A stretch of DNA of 64,000 nucleotides from Tenacibaculum sp. 190524A02b (GCF_964036645.1 NZ_OZ038525.1:3166001-3230000), one strand, 5' to 3'. Shown: positions 48,325 through 59,049, counted from the stretch's first letter. Translations and numbers: made by a program. The notes: generated by a model from the letters alone, not told the origin.

Positions 48325-51300
48325 TTAGATAGTTATTTCTTCTACCTCCTCATTAAAGTCAAAGTTTGTTGACTGTTGTGAAGACAAAACAGATATAATT
48401 TTTGAGATGTTTTGTATTATAGGCTCTTGAAAGAAAGTGGTTATTTGAATGGTGATATCAAACTGCTTATCAATTCGATTTTTAATAGTAACTGCTTTTA
48501 TACTATTCCCCCCTAATCCAAAGAAATTATCTGTAATCCCTACTTTTTCTACACCTAATACTTCTTGCCAGATTAAAACCAACTTTTCTTCTATTTCATT
48601 ACTTGGCGCTACATATGGATCTACCAATGCCTCTTTTGTTATTACTTCTTCCAACGATTTTTTGTCTACTTTTCCATTAGGTGTTAATGGAATTATAGGT
48701 ATTTGCATAAAATGATTAGGAATCATATAGTCTGGCAAATATTTCCCAAGGAAACTCTTAACTTCATTTAGCTCTAATTCTTCTTGTCCAACTAAATAAG
48801 CCACTAAATATTTTTCTTGCTTATCTTTTACTGTACTAACCACAGCTTGTGTTATACTATGGTTCTCTAACAAAACTCGCTCAATTTCTCCCAACTCAAT
48901 ACGATATCCTCTTATTTTTACCTGAGTATCTTTTCTCCCTATAAATTCAAGATTTCCATTAGGTAACCACCTTGCTAAATCTCCTGTTTTATATAAACGT
49001 TCTCCTTCTTTGTACGGGTTTTTGATAAATTTTTCGTTTGTAAGTTCTAAACTGTTTAAATATCCTCTAGATAATCCAGCTCCAGATATACATAACTCAC
49101 CAATTACCCCTTTAGGTTGTAATTGATTCGTATTAGATAATATACATATTTGTGTATTATCTATTGGTGTTCCTATTGGTATTACACTTGTGCTTTCTTC
49201 ATTTATTTTATAATAAGTTGTATAAGTTGTATCTTCAGAAGGACCGTATAAATTATAAACATTTAGATTAGTTAATGGTAATAGTTTTGTAAATCTAGGA
49301 GGAATTATTTCCCCTGCCATGTTTAATATTGATACATTAGATAAATCTACGTTATTCTCTATAAAAGACTCTATCACAGACGGTACAGTATTGATAAGTA
49401 TATTTTTATCAATATCTAAATAATTAGGAATTGACAAGCCATTTTCTACTACTCTTATTTGTTTTCCTGCACTTAATGTATAAAAAACTTCATATACAGA
49501 AAGATCAAAACAATGTGAAGTTGAAAAATAGGTAATATCAAAACTATCAGTATTAAATTCTTTTAACGACCAATTAATTAATGCTGAAGCATTTCTATGC
49601 TCAACCATTACTCCTTTGGGGTTCCCTGTTGATCCTGAAGTATATATAACATAAGCTAGTTGATTATTAACTATTTCAACTTGTGGCGTATGAATATTTT
49701 GCTCCTTTCTTTTGAATTCTTCTATATAGTTTTCCGTGATTACAAAAGTACATTCACTATCTTTCTTAATATAGTTGATTCTTTCTTGAGGATAAAGTGG
49801 ATCAATAGGAACATAAGCACTTCCCGTTTTTAACACTGCCAATAAACTTACCACTAGCCAATCATTACGTTTCAACTCTACTCCTATAAATGTTTCCTTC
49901 TCTATTAAACCTGTCCCCAATAAATCATTAGCCATTGCATTGGACAAACTATCCAACTCTTGATAAGTTATTTGTTTGTTTTCATACACAATTGCAATAG
50001 CTTCTGGGTTTTTAGCTACTTGTTCCCTAAATAAGTCTACCAATGTTTTATTGTTGGGATAATCTACATCTGTGTCATTAAAATCGTACAATAGTTCATT
50101 CTCTTCTTCTGATGTAAGATACCCTAAATTACTTATCTTTTCATTAGGAAAATCAATCCCCGATTCTATAAATCGCTCTAAATGCTCACAAAGCTCATCT
50201 ATCTGAAATGCTTCATAGATATCTGTATTGTATTCCAATCGAAGACATAATCTTGAATCTACTTCTGAAAAAGAAAATGTCATATCAAATTGACTTACCT
50301 GCCTTGATACTTCATTATATGGACTTATGTTTACATCTTTAAGGGTTATTGCTGTTTCTTGCTGATTTTGTAAAACAACTAACACATCAAACAAGGCTGA
50401 TCGAGAAGTATCTCGTTGTAAACCTAGCTCGTCTACTATACTACTAAATGGGTACTCTTGGTGTTCGTAAGCTTCTAATAATGTAACTTTTTGTTTTGCT
50501 AATAAACTTATAAAACTATCATCTCCTTCAAAACGTGTTCGGATTGCTAAAGTATTCAAATACAAACCTATTTGATTCGCTAAATCTGAATGAGAACGCC
50601 CTGCTATTGGTCCTCCTAATAGAATATCTGTTAAACCTGTATATCTATAAAATAAGCCATTAATTCCTGATAACAAACTCATGTACAAGGTAACACCTTG
50701 TGATTGGTTAAATGTTTTGAGTTTATCACTAAATGATTTTGAGAAATTATACAATTTAGTAGCTCCATGATAACTCTTAACTAAAGGTCGTTTTTTATAA
50801 CTTGGGAGTTCTAAAACTGGTAATTCACCTGCTAATTTATTTTGCCAATAAGACCCTTGTATAGTTAATCGTTCTTGACTTTCATCGCTTTCTAACCAAA
50901 GTGTGTAATCTTTATATTGTATTCTTAATGTTGGTAAATCAATATTTTCTTTATTTAAAAGTTGATTATACACATACATTAACTCTTTGGTAAAAACTTC
51001 CATTGACCAACCATCTCCTATAATATGATGAATGGCAAATAGTAAATAATATGAATCTTCACCTGTTTGTAATAGTTGAGATTTTAATAAAGGTGCCTGA
51101 CTTAAATCAAATTTTTCTTCGTAAAAACTGGTTATTATTTCCTTTACGTCTTCTTTTATAACTTTCTTATTCTCTATAGTAAAAGCAAGCGCATCTTCAT
51201 TTATAACTTCTTGATATACTCCCTCTTCTATCTCTACAAAACGTGTACGTAAACTCTCATGACGTTTGAGTAGGTATTGAAAAGATTGTTGTAATACTTC

Positions 51301-54300
51301 AACATTCAAATTGCCTTCCATTTCAAAAACACCTGGAATATTGTATGCTTTATTTCCTCCTTCAAATTGGCTTAAAACCCATAATCGTTGTTGTGAAGAA
51401 CTTAATGGATAATAGGGTCTTGGTGGAAAATTAGGGATGTTTACTATTTTATCTCTCTTTATTTTTTCTGATAAATATGCTATGGTAGGATTTGTAAATA
51501 CTTCTTTTACTTTAACAGTTGATGACAATACTTTATTCACCTCATTTATTAACTGTGTAACCTTTAAACTATGCCCTCCTAAGTCAAAGAAATCATCTGT
51601 AACTCCAATTTTTTCAACGTCTAATAAATTTTGCCATATTTCCACCAACTTACTTTCTATTTCATTTCTGGGGGCTACATATTCTCTTACCTCATCTAAT
51701 TCAACTTTAGGTAATAACTCTTTATTAATTTTACCATTTGGTGTTAATGGAACTTCATCTATTTGTGCAAAATAACTAGGAATCATATAGCTTGGTAAAT
51801 AACTATGAAGCTTTTGTTTAACTATTTCCAACTCCAAAATTCCTTTTCCTTTTACATAAGCTACTAAATGTTTTTCTTCTTTCTTTTCTATTATTGTAAC
51901 AACTGCTTCAGATATTTTCTCTTGACTTGTTAATGCGTATTCGATTTCCCCTAATTCAATACGGTATCCTCTTATTTTAACTTGAGCATCTTTTCTTCCT
52001 ATAAATTCAATATCTCCGCTAGGCAACAATCTTGCTAAATCTCCTGTTTTATATAAACGTTCTCCTTGTTTAAAAGGATGTACAATGAAACTTTTATTAG
52101 TGAGTTCTGGACGGTTTAAGTATCCTCTAGATAATCCTGCCCCTGATATACATAACTCACCAATTACCCCTTTAGGTTGTAGTTTATTTGTTTGCTGATC
52201 TAATATAAATATATCTGTATTGGCTACTGGACGCCCTATAGGAAGTGGAAGTTCATCTTTTTTAGATACTTTATAACTTGTGGTTACAACTGTATTTTCG
52301 GTTGGTCCGTAGTTATTATACAATTCACAACCTTCAATATACTTTACTGCTAAAGCTTCTCCTCCTGATAAAATTTTCAATCCTTGTGGCAATAAGGTGT
52401 TTTTTAATTCACCAATAACTTTAGGGGGCAAATAACAATGGGTTATTTGATTTGCTGTTAAAAATGATGACAGCCTAAGTGTATCTAATCGAATATCATT
52501 ATTTGAAATTGGGAATAGAGAGCCTCCAAAACATAGGTAAGGAAAAACCTCCCAAACTGAAGCATCGAAGGCTACAGAAGAATATAATGTACTTTTTGTA
52601 TTTTCACTTAAATTATATTCATTTTTATGCCAAAAACATAAGTTTGTTAAACTTTTATGTTCTATCATTACCCCTTTAGGGCGTCCAGTTGAACCTGAAG
52701 TGTAAATAACATAGGCTAGTTGATTACTAGTTACCTCTATTTTTGGTTCACTTATATTTGGTTGCTTTTGTCTTAACTCTTCTATATATTCTTTTGTAAT
52801 TACAAAAGTACATTGGCTATCTTCTTTAATATAATTAATTCTTTGCTCAGGATATGATGGATCAATAGGAACATAAGCTGCTCCTGTTTTTAGTATTGCC
52901 AATAAACTAATTACAAACCAATCACTACGTTCTAATTCTACCCCTATAAGCACCTCTTTATAAACCAGTTGTGTCGATAACAAATCATTAGCCATCATAT
53001 TAGAAAAATCTTCTAAATCTTGGTACGTAAGTTCTTTACCTTCATATACTATTGCTGTACCATTTGGTGATTTTTTTACTTGATTTTTAAATAAATCTAA
53101 AACTGTTATATCACTTGGGTAATCTATTTGTGAATTATTTAATATATTTAATAACTCTTTTTCTTGCGCTACAGATACACACGATACTTGTTTATAAGGA
53201 GTTTCTGGAGAAGAAACTAATGCTTCTAGAATATCAAAGTATGCATCTAGCATTTGATTCATAACATCATCTGCATAAATATCAGAATTGTATTCCCATT
53301 CAACTATAATTGTTTTATTAGTTTCTTCCATTCCTTCTAAGGCTGCTTGCTCTAGAGGTGTTACGACAACTATATTTATATCAAATTTTGCTGATCGGTT
53401 ATGTGAATCTACAATTTCTAATTCAAGGTTAGGAAGAAATAAATCTCTTGATGGTGTATTCATAAAACTGAAAGCGTACTGAAACAAAGGCATAATACCT
53501 AAACTTCTAACTGGGGATACATGTTCTACTACTTTTCCAAAAGGTGTATCTTCATAGCTATATGCCTCAAAACAAGTTTCTTTTACTTTATCTAACATAT
53601 CCTTTAAAGAATCATTATTATCTAGCTTTGTTCGTAAAGCCATCGTATTAATAATCATTCCCAACATATTATCTAAAGAAGCCAATCGTCTATTTGCAAC
53701 AGCTGTTCCTACACATATATCCGTTTCATTACTAAACTTGCTTAACGTTATTTTAAACGCTGTTAACATAGTAATGAATAATGTAGAATTATTTTCTAAA
53801 CTAAAAGCTCTTATTTTATCTGATAACTCTTCATTTATTGTTTTAATTAATAATTCTCCATTTCCAGAAATCTCATTAGGTCTTTTATTTTTTTGAGGTA
53901 ATGGTAATACAGGAATATGTCCTTTTAATTTTTCTTTCCAAAAAGAAATATGATTATTTAGTCTTTCATCATTAAAAAACTCTTTTTGCCAATAAGAAAA
54001 ATCTTTAAACTGAAGTTCTAATTGAGAAAGCTTATAATTTCTATTATGAGATAGCTTTGTGTATGTATCAATAAACTCTCTAAGTAAAATTCCTTGTGTC
54101 CATCCATCATGAATAAGATGATGTTCACAAAAGACAAGGATATTATTTTTTTCTGATTTTTGAAGAATATACACTCTAAGTAGTGGTCCGTTTTCTAAAT
54201 CAAAATCTAAATTTCCTTCTTTTAAAATAAAATCATGTATTTCTTGTTCTTGCTCTTCTTCAGAGAATCCTACCAAAGAGATTAAAGGTATATGAAAATA

Positions 54301-57300
54301 ATATGGTGCTACTATTTTTTGATATGGAACACCTTCAATAACAGGAAATACTGTTCTTAATATTTCATGCTTTTCAATAAGCAATGTAAATGTTTCCTCT
54401 ATAAGTGAAATATCTAATTCCCCTGACATTTTGATTGCCCTTGGAACATAGTATGCTTTATTTTCCTTATTCAGCTGATCTAAAAACCATAAACGTTCTT
54501 GTGGAAATGACAACGGATATAATTCTTGTTCAGGTGCTTTTTGTAATTCAAATACAGTAGAAACTTCTTTGTTTTCTATTACCTTAACTACCTCACATAT
54601 TGTTGGTGCTTCATAAAATTCTTTTAATGAAATATCCTGTTTTCTATGTTCTCTAATTATTCCAATAAATTGATTTGCCAACAAAGAATGCCCTCCTAAC
54701 TCAAAAAAGCTAGTATGTATATCAATTTCATCTAAATGTAAAAGTTCTTTCCAAATATTAGTAATTTCATGCTCAGCTTCAGTTTTTGCTAATACTACCT
54801 CTTGTTTTATAAAATTCTTTTTAGGTAAAGGCAATTGTTTTACATCTACTTTTCCACTTGTATTTAAAGGAAAGTCCTCTAATACTACCACATGATTTGG
54901 AATCATATAAGCAGGTAATTTAACTTTAAGTTGCTTTATTAAAGAAGTTTCTTCAACATTAATGTTACCCGATAAATAAGCAACAAGTACTGGGTTATTT
55001 TGTAGTTCCTTTATCGTTACAATACAGTTTCTTATTAACGGATTGAGAGATTTAATAGCTTGCTCTATTTCCTTAGGCTCAATTCGATACCCTTTAAAAC
55101 TCAATTGACTATCCTTTCTTCCTAAAAAGATTACATTGTCTTGATTATCCCATTTTCCAACATCACCTGTTTTATAAACACGCTCTCCATCTAATTCAAC
55201 AAAAAAAGTATCTGTTAATGTTTTATTATTAAGATAACCAATCGCCAATCCTTTTCCTCCTAAAGCTATTTCTCCAACAGCTCCTTTTGGTAAAAGTTTA
55301 CCATTATTGATGATAAAAACATTTCTATTTGTTATTGGTTTACCAATAGGTAATGTAGTATCTTTTGGGTTTACTTTATGGTAAGTAGCACATACCGTAC
55401 TCTCTGTTGGACCATATGTATTGTATACATCAATATTATTTAACAGGTTATTTACCTGCTCTTTTTTCAATACATCACCACCACTGATAATGTGTTTTAA
55501 AGACAACTTGTACCTACCTTTATTTTCATTCAAATACTGAACAACAAAAGGATTAGTACTCAGCAATGTAACATGATTTTTACTACACTCTTGAAGTAAG
55601 CTATGAAAGTCTTTTGGGTTCTCAGAAATTACTAATTTTCCTCCTATACTTAATATTGGGAAAATCTCTTCAATTGAAGTATCAAATACAAACGATGATT
55701 GTTGAATAACACAATCTATATCACTTAGTTTAAAATATTCTGAAAAAGTTAATGCATAATCTATCAATGACTCATGCCTAATTAGTACTCCTTTAGGTTT
55801 CCCTGTTGAACCAGATGTATAAATTATATAAGCTTCATCTTCTTTCGATATTTTCACCTTTTCTAATAAAGGTTGAGAATCTTGTTCTAAAACACTATCA
55901 ACCAAAACAGTCGGTTCAAACCTATATGTTATTTTTTCATCATCAGTTATCAGTAACTTAATTTCACTATCTTGGATAATAAACTCAATTCTATCTTCAG
56001 GAAAAGTTTTATCTATAGGTACATAAGTAGCTCCTGATTTTAATACGCCTAAAATTACTGGAATTATATTTATTGATCGATCTATTAAAACTCCTACTCG
56101 ATCTCCTTTACAAATTCCTTGAGCATTTAAGAATCCTACTATTTTTTCTATCTTAACATTTGCTTTATTATAGTTTAAAGTTTCCTCTTTATACCTTAAT
56201 GCTTCATTCAAAGGGAAATTATTAACATTCTCATTCCATAACTCTAAAAAGTTTTCATGCTTAAATGGCCTAGTTACCCCCTTTGAAATTTTTTCTATTT
56301 CTTTTTTCTGCGTCTTATTAATTATAGGTATTTCCTTTACTCCTGTATTAAGTATAGTACTTGTATTTTCAAGTATGTAATGTAATGACTCTATAAACTC
56401 ATTAGCAATGTATTCAGGCACATAACTACCATTAATATCAAAACGAAACTTTAATCCTTCATTATTATAATCCATAATGTGAACAGATATTGGATCTTCT
56501 TCACTGGAGTTAGATAGTGCTACAATTTCTGATTCAAATTTTGAGAACGTATTTTGGTAATCAAAGCTTTCGTAAGATATTCTAATATCATACAATCTAT
56601 TCCCTTTATAGGATAAAGACTTTATAATTTCTGCTTGTTGAAATTTTTGATGCCTAAACATGGTAAAAATATCCTTTTTAACCTGTTTAATAAGTTCTAA
56701 AAAAGAAATGTCTTTATCTAGCTGTACTTGCAATGGAAGTAAATTGATAAAAGGACCGAATATTTTTCTATCCAATCTACTCAGCCTATTAAGAACAGGA
56801 GTTCCTATATTAATCTGATTTGTAAAATAGAATTTAGAAAATACAATAGAAAAACTAGCCAGTAATATATGAAATACACTTATGTTTTCCTCTTTAGATA
56901 GTGACTTCATTTTCTGTAATACATCTTCAGACAAGTAAAGTTCTTTATCATAAAAATTACATTCTTGATATTTTTTATGATAAATCAATTCAGGAAAAAC
57001 TGTATATTTATTTTGCCAATATTCTTTATCTTTAAAAAAAGCACTTGAATTATAGTACCCTACTTCTTCTTCAATATGATTGCTAAACTCTTTAACATTA
57101 ATTTTCTCATAGGTACTAATATCATTATTTAATAAAGAGTTATATATAGTACTGACCTCATTAAACAACAATTGAAATGAATATCCATCCGCAATAAGGT
57201 GGTGTAACTTTGTATACCAAATAAAAGTATTAGCACTTATTTTTACTAACCATATTTTGAATATTTTTTTATCTTCTTCAAGATTAAAAGGCTTTTTAAA

Positions 57301-57603
57301 ATCTTTACGAATTAAATCTAAGATTTCTTGTTTATTTCTTTTCTCAATAAAATTAACCCCTTCGTTAAACTCCTTTTCATCTTCATTAATTAATAAAAAC
57401 GGCTTTCCATTTTCTTCTCTAAAAACACTTTTCAATATTTTATGTTTATCAGAAAAAATAGACAACGCTTCTTTAAATAAGTTAAAATCTACATAACCGT
57501 CAATAACCGCATATCCTCCAATATTGTATTTAGGAGATTCAGGAGTTAGTTTTTGATCTAACCAAAGATATTTTTGTAGGGAAGAAATTTCACTCTTATT
57601 CAT
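48325..57603 (-). CDS. First NRPS subunit: C-A-T, C-A-T, C-A-T
   Basis: 3092 residues, first gene of the operon. Module 1: C (HHLIADG ~134), A (TSGSTGKPKG ~599; pocket DTESIGTVCK, close to the lysine code of bacitracin synthetase), T (GGHSL ~971). Module 2: C (HHLIHDG ~1163), A (TSGSTGRPKG ~1638; pocket DAWYLGNVVK, close to leucine codes), T (GGHSL ~2009). Module 3: C (HHIIGDG ~2194), A (TSGSTGNPKG ~2658; pocket DLYNNALTYK, Ala-like), T (GGNSI ~3031). It begins with a C domain, so the first residue is probably acylated (starter C), which fits the PvdQ-like acylase in the cluster. The C-terminus (NFDFNEEVEEITI) looks like a short acidic docking motif for a TubC-type partner. No epimerisation domain. 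All pocket codes were aligned by eye. Confidence 0.94.
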   Translation of the reverse strand: MNKSEISSLQKYLWLDQKLTPESPKYNIGGYAVIDGYVDFNLFKEALSIFSDKHKILKSVFREENGKPFLLINEDEKEFNEGVNFIEKRNKQEILDLIRKDFKKPFNLEEDKKIFKIWLVKISANTFIWYTKLHHLIADGYSFQLLFNEVSTIYNSLLNNDISTYEKINVKEFSNHIEEEVGYYNSSAFFKDKEYWQNKYTVFPELIYHKKYQECNFYDKELYLSEDVLQKMKSLSKEENISVFHILLASFSIVFSKFYFTNQINIGTPVLNRLSRLDRKIFGPFINLLPLQVQLDKDISFLELIKQVKKDIFTMFRHQKFQQAEIIKSLSYKGNRLYDIRISYESFDYQNTFSKFESEIVALSNSSEEDPISVHIMDYNNEGLKFRFDINGSYVPEYIANEFIESLHYILENTSTILNTGVKEIPIINKTQKKEIEKISKGVTRPFKHENFLELWNENVNNFPLNEALRYKEETLNYNKANVKIEKIVGFLNAQGICKGDRVGVLIDRSINIIPVILGVLKSGATYVPIDKTFPEDRIEFIIQDSEIKLLITDDEKITYRFEPTVLVDSVLEQDSQPLLEKVKISKEDEAYIIYTSGSTGKPKGVLIRHESLIDYALTFSEYFKLSDIDCVIQQSSFVFDTSIEEIFPILSIGGKLVISENPKDFHSLLQECSKNHVTLLSTNPFVVQYLNENKGRYKLSLKHIISGGDVLKKEQVNNLLNNIDVYNTYGPTESTVCATYHKVNPKDTTLPIGKPITNRNVFIINNGKLLPKGAVGEIALGGKGLAIGYLNNKTLTDTFFVELDGERVYKTGDVGKWDNQDNVIFLGRKDSQLSFKGYRIEPKEIEQAIKSLNPLIRNCIVTIKELQNNPVLVAYLSGNINVEETSLIKQLKVKLPAYMIPNHVVVLEDFPLNTSGKVDVKQLPLPKKNFIKQEVVLAKTEAEHEITNIWKELLHLDEIDIHTSFFELGGHSLLANQFIGIIREHRKQDISLKEFYEAPTICEVVKVIENKEVSTVFELQKAPEQELYPLSFPQERLWFLDQLNKENKAYYVPRAIKMSGELDISLIEETFTLLIEKHEILRTVFPVIEGVPYQKIVAPYYFHIPLISLVGFSEEEQEQEIHDFILKEGNLDFDLENGPLLRVYILQKSEKNNILVFCEHHLIHDGWTQGILLREFIDTYTKLSHNRNYKLSQLELQFKDFSYWQKEFFNDERLNNHISFWKEKLKGHIPVLPLPQKNKRPNEISGNGELLIKTINEELSDKIRAFSLENNSTLFITMLTAFKITLSKFSNETDICVGTAVANRRLASLDNMLGMIINTMALRTKLDNNDSLKDMLDKVKETCFEAYSYEDTPFGKVVEHVSPVRSLGIMPLFQYAFSFMNTPSRDLFLPNLELEIVDSHNRSAKFDINIVVVTPLEQAALEGMEETNKTIIVEWEYNSDIYADDVMNQMLDAYFDILEALVSSPETPYKQVSCVSVAQEKELLNILNNSQIDYPSDITVLDLFKNQVKKSPNGTAIVYEGKELTYQDLEDFSNMMANDLLSTQLVYKEVLIGVELERSDWFVISLLAILKTGAAYVPIDPSYPEQRINYIKEDSQCTFVITKEYIEELRQKQPNISEPKIEVTSNQLAYVIYTSGSTGRPKGVMIEHKSLTNLCFWHKNEYNLSENTKSTLYSSVAFDASVWEVFPYLCFGGSLFPISNNDIRLDTLRLSSFLTANQITHCYLPPKVIGELKNTLLPQGLKILSGGEALAVKYIEGCELYNNYGPTENTVVTTSYKVSKKDELPLPIGRPVANTDIFILDQQTNKLQPKGVIGELCISGAGLSRGYLNRPELTNKSFIVHPFKQGERLYKTGDLARLLPSGDIEFIGRKDAQVKIRGYRIELGEIEYALTSQEKISEAVVTIIEKKEEKHLVAYVKGKGILELEIVKQKLHSYLPSYMIPSYFAQIDEVPLTPNGKINKELLPKVELDEVREYVAPRNEIESKLVEIWQNLLDVEKIGVTDDFFDLGGHSLKVTQLINEVNKVLSSTVKVKEVFTNPTIAYLSEKIKRDKIVNIPNFPPRPYYPLSSSQQRLWVLSQFEGGNKAYNIPGVFEMEGNLNVEVLQQSFQYLLKRHESLRTRFVEIEEGVYQEVINEDALAFTIENKKVIKEDVKEIITSFYEEKFDLSQAPLLKSQLLQTGEDSYYLLFAIHHIIGDGWSMEVFTKELMYVYNQLLNKENIDLPTLRIQYKDYTLWLESDESQERLTIQGSYWQNKLAGELPVLELPSYKKRPLVKSYHGATKLYNFSKSFSDKLKTFNQSQGVTLYMSLLSGINGLFYRYTGLTDILLGGPIAGRSHSDLANQIGLYLNTLAIRTRFEGDDSFISLLAKQKVTLLEAYEHQEYPFSSIVDELGLQRDTSRSALFDVLVVLQNQQETAITLKDVNISPYNEVSRQVSQFDMTFSFSEVDSRLCLRLEYNTDIYEAFQIDELCEHLERFIESGIDFPNEKISNLGYLTSEEENELLYDFNDTDVDYPNNKTLVDLFREQVAKNPEAIAIVYENKQITYQELDSLSNAMANDLLGTGLIEKETFIGVELKRNDWLVVSLLAVLKTGSAYVPIDPLYPQERINYIKKDSECTFVITENYIEEFKRKEQNIHTPQVEIVNNQLAYVIYTSGSTGNPKGVMVEHRNASALINWSLKEFNTDSFDITYFSTSHCFDLSVYEVFYTLSAGKQIRVVENGLSIPNYLDIDKNILINTVPSVIESFIENNVDLSNVSILNMAGEIIPPRFTKLLPLTNLNVYNLYGPSEDTTYTTYYKINEESTSVIPIGTPIDNTQICILSNTNQLQPKGVIGELCISGAGLSRGYLNSLELTNEKFIKNPYKEGERLYKTGDLARWLPNGNLEFIGRKDTQVKIRGYRIELGEIERVLLENHSITQAVVSTVKDKQEKYLVAYLVGQEELELNEVKSFLGKYLPDYMIPNHFMQIPIIPLTPNGKVDKKSLEEVITKEALVDPYVAPSNEIEEKLVLIWQEVLGVEKVGITDNFFGLGGNSIKAVTIKNRIDKQFDITIQITTFFQEPIIQNISKIISVLSSQQSTNFDFNEEVEEITI
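49928..51422. repeat. Near-perfect 1.5-kb direct repeat, copy 2
   Basis: Second copy of the 46624-48118 segment, within module 3 (C domain and start of A) of the first NRPS. The boundaries fall at about the C-domain start and after A1, before A-domain specificity residues, so the duplication carries the C domain but not the substrate pocket. Confidence 0.95.
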
Positions 57604-58206
57604 ATAATAGATAATTTTGATAGAACATATTATAGAGTGCTACCATAGTATTCTATGGCAACAAACCGATTCTCACAATAGTTTTGTTTTGATTATTAGC
57701 CTAAATACTTAAGCTGTATAAGAATTTTTATTTTTTTGTAATAGATATAAAAAAGTTATATCATAACAGTAGTTTTTTAACTTCTAAAAGTTTTATTAAT
57801 TAGTTTAGAAAATTTAATCTGAAAAAGATAGGGCTTCGCCACTCTCCGTCACACAGGAGTTATATTAAAAGAATTAAAACACTAAGGCTTAGTCTTTTTC
57901 TTGTCAAATTTAAACAAGCAGTAAAGAAAATAGAAATAACAATTATTTTTTATTTTGCTTTCAGTATTAGTAAACCTTCACCTATTTCCAAATATATATA
58001 TTCGAAATCATTTTTTTTAAAAAAAAGTAAAGTTTAATTAAATTTTAACATTTTTTAATATTAAAATAACTTCTTAGATTGTAAATTCTATTTGAGTACT
58101 AATGAAATAGAAGTTGTCTGAAAAGTAGTTTTCAGACAGTTTTTTTAGATTCAACTTTTAGTTTTGATTTTTACTTTTCTTTAAAAGCTCTTTTAGCAGC
58201 TTCTTT
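57604..58206 (-). promoter_or_regulatory. Upstream region of the biosynthetic operon
   Basis: About 600 bases without a gene before the first NRPS, read towards the minus strand. The only distinctive element near the start is a hairpin (CCATAG/CTATGG, 57643-57658), 40-55 bases upstream of the ATG, which could sit in the 5' leader. No exact TAnnTTTG/TTG pair was found. A short GC-richer patch at about 57826-57862 (with a GGC-TTC-GCC turn) stands out of the AT-rich background and may be a remnant of inserted DNA. The promoter of the 48-kb operon must lie here but cannot be placed by eye. Confidence 0.4.
58115..58146 (+). terminator. Perfect 10-bp hairpin followed by a T-run (terminator or IS edge)
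   Basis: TGTCTGAAAA (58115-58124), loop GTAG, TTTTCAGACA (58129-58138), then seven T. It reads as an intrinsic terminator on the plus strand, although no plus-strand gene precedes it. It lies about 60 bases beyond the stop of the transposase remnant and may be part of the element's end. Confidence 0.45.
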
Positions 58207-58931
58207 TTACTCTAATTGTAGCTTGTATTTCTTCAAATTGTGTGCTAAGGCTATTAATCCAGTTTCTACTTTTACTTTTTTAGTAGCTAAAGCTTGATTA
58301 ATCTTATCAATAGCCTGAATTACTTTCTCTGGAGTAATATTTTCAATATCAGGAGTAGTAATTTCTAAAGCCCCGTGTTTATAAACACTTTCAACATAAA
58401 ACCATTGTTCTCTGAGTTGTTGCTCTATTTTTTTCTTATTGGTTTGGATAGATTTTGCCCAAACAAAAGTGTATTTATTAGCATTAACTTCAAATTTAGT
58501 AGCATCGACATACAAGTCTTTCAAGCTTGAAACTCCTTCAGTATTTAAGAATAATACTACTTGAGAAAAAATATATTGTAATTCGTTTTTCAAACATTTC
58601 CCTCTAAAATTATTAATCGTATTATGATCGGGTGTATTGACTACGCTTAACCACATAAAGCGAACATTTTCCTTTAAAGCTTGTTCTATTTTTCGAGAAA
58701 AATAAGTATTACGCAAATAAGCATAGACAATTACCTTTAATAACATACGAGAGTGACAACTAGAAGTTCCACCTCATCTGTAGGTAGCTTCAATATTATT
58801 TATATCAATACCTCTAAAACTTGATTGATTATACGTACTGGATGATATTGAGAAACATAATCATCATAACTTACAGGAAATAACGTAATTTGATGTTGAT
58901 TATATCCTTTGAAGTGAACTGGACTTTTCAT
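58207..58931 (-). pseudogene. Decayed IS1182-family transposase
   Basis: Reading from the ATG at 58931, the first frame gives an N-terminus typical of IS1182-like transposases (FKGYNQHQ, TLFPVSY, HPVRIIN). The frame is then lost: a one-base shift near 58810-58825 and a TGA just before GGTSSCHSR. From 58746 a 179-residue open frame continues the family (MLLKVIVYAYL, SRKIE, NTINNFRG, YVDATKFE). It ends after ~180 residues with a normal-looking C-terminus (LIALAHNLKKY), so the catalytic middle part seems deleted (the intact protein is ~450-500 residues). The element is non-functional and marks the upstream edge of the biosynthetic cluster. Confidence 0.88.
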
Positions 58932-58959
58932 GCTATAAGATACGAAAATCCTGGACTCT

Positions 58960-59000
58960 GACTAGTCCTAAATAACCGTTACAGTTATTTAGGACTAGTC
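58960..59000. repeat. Perfect 17-bp inverted repeat next to the IS remnant
   Basis: Two 17-base arms (GACTAGTCCTAAATAAC and its complement) enclose a 7-base loop at 58977-58983. It lies 29 bases outside the transposase ATG. There is no T-run. It may be an IS terminal structure or the scar of a second element. Confidence 0.75.
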
Positions 59001-59049
59001 ATATTTATTGTATATTTATAATTCATTAATAAATCCAATCAATTTTAAA

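Noticed and set aside
51437..51775. Plus-strand frames inside NRPS genes (also 21034-21345, 39055-39405, 26253-26573)
   Set aside because: They lie antisense to conserved NRPS domains with clear motifs, and their translations match nothing.
16704..57603. Epimerisation domains
   Set aside because: All HHxxxDG-type motifs sit in domains that continue as C domains upstream of A domains or subunit ends; no separate E domain follows any carrier. Dual C/E activity cannot be excluded.
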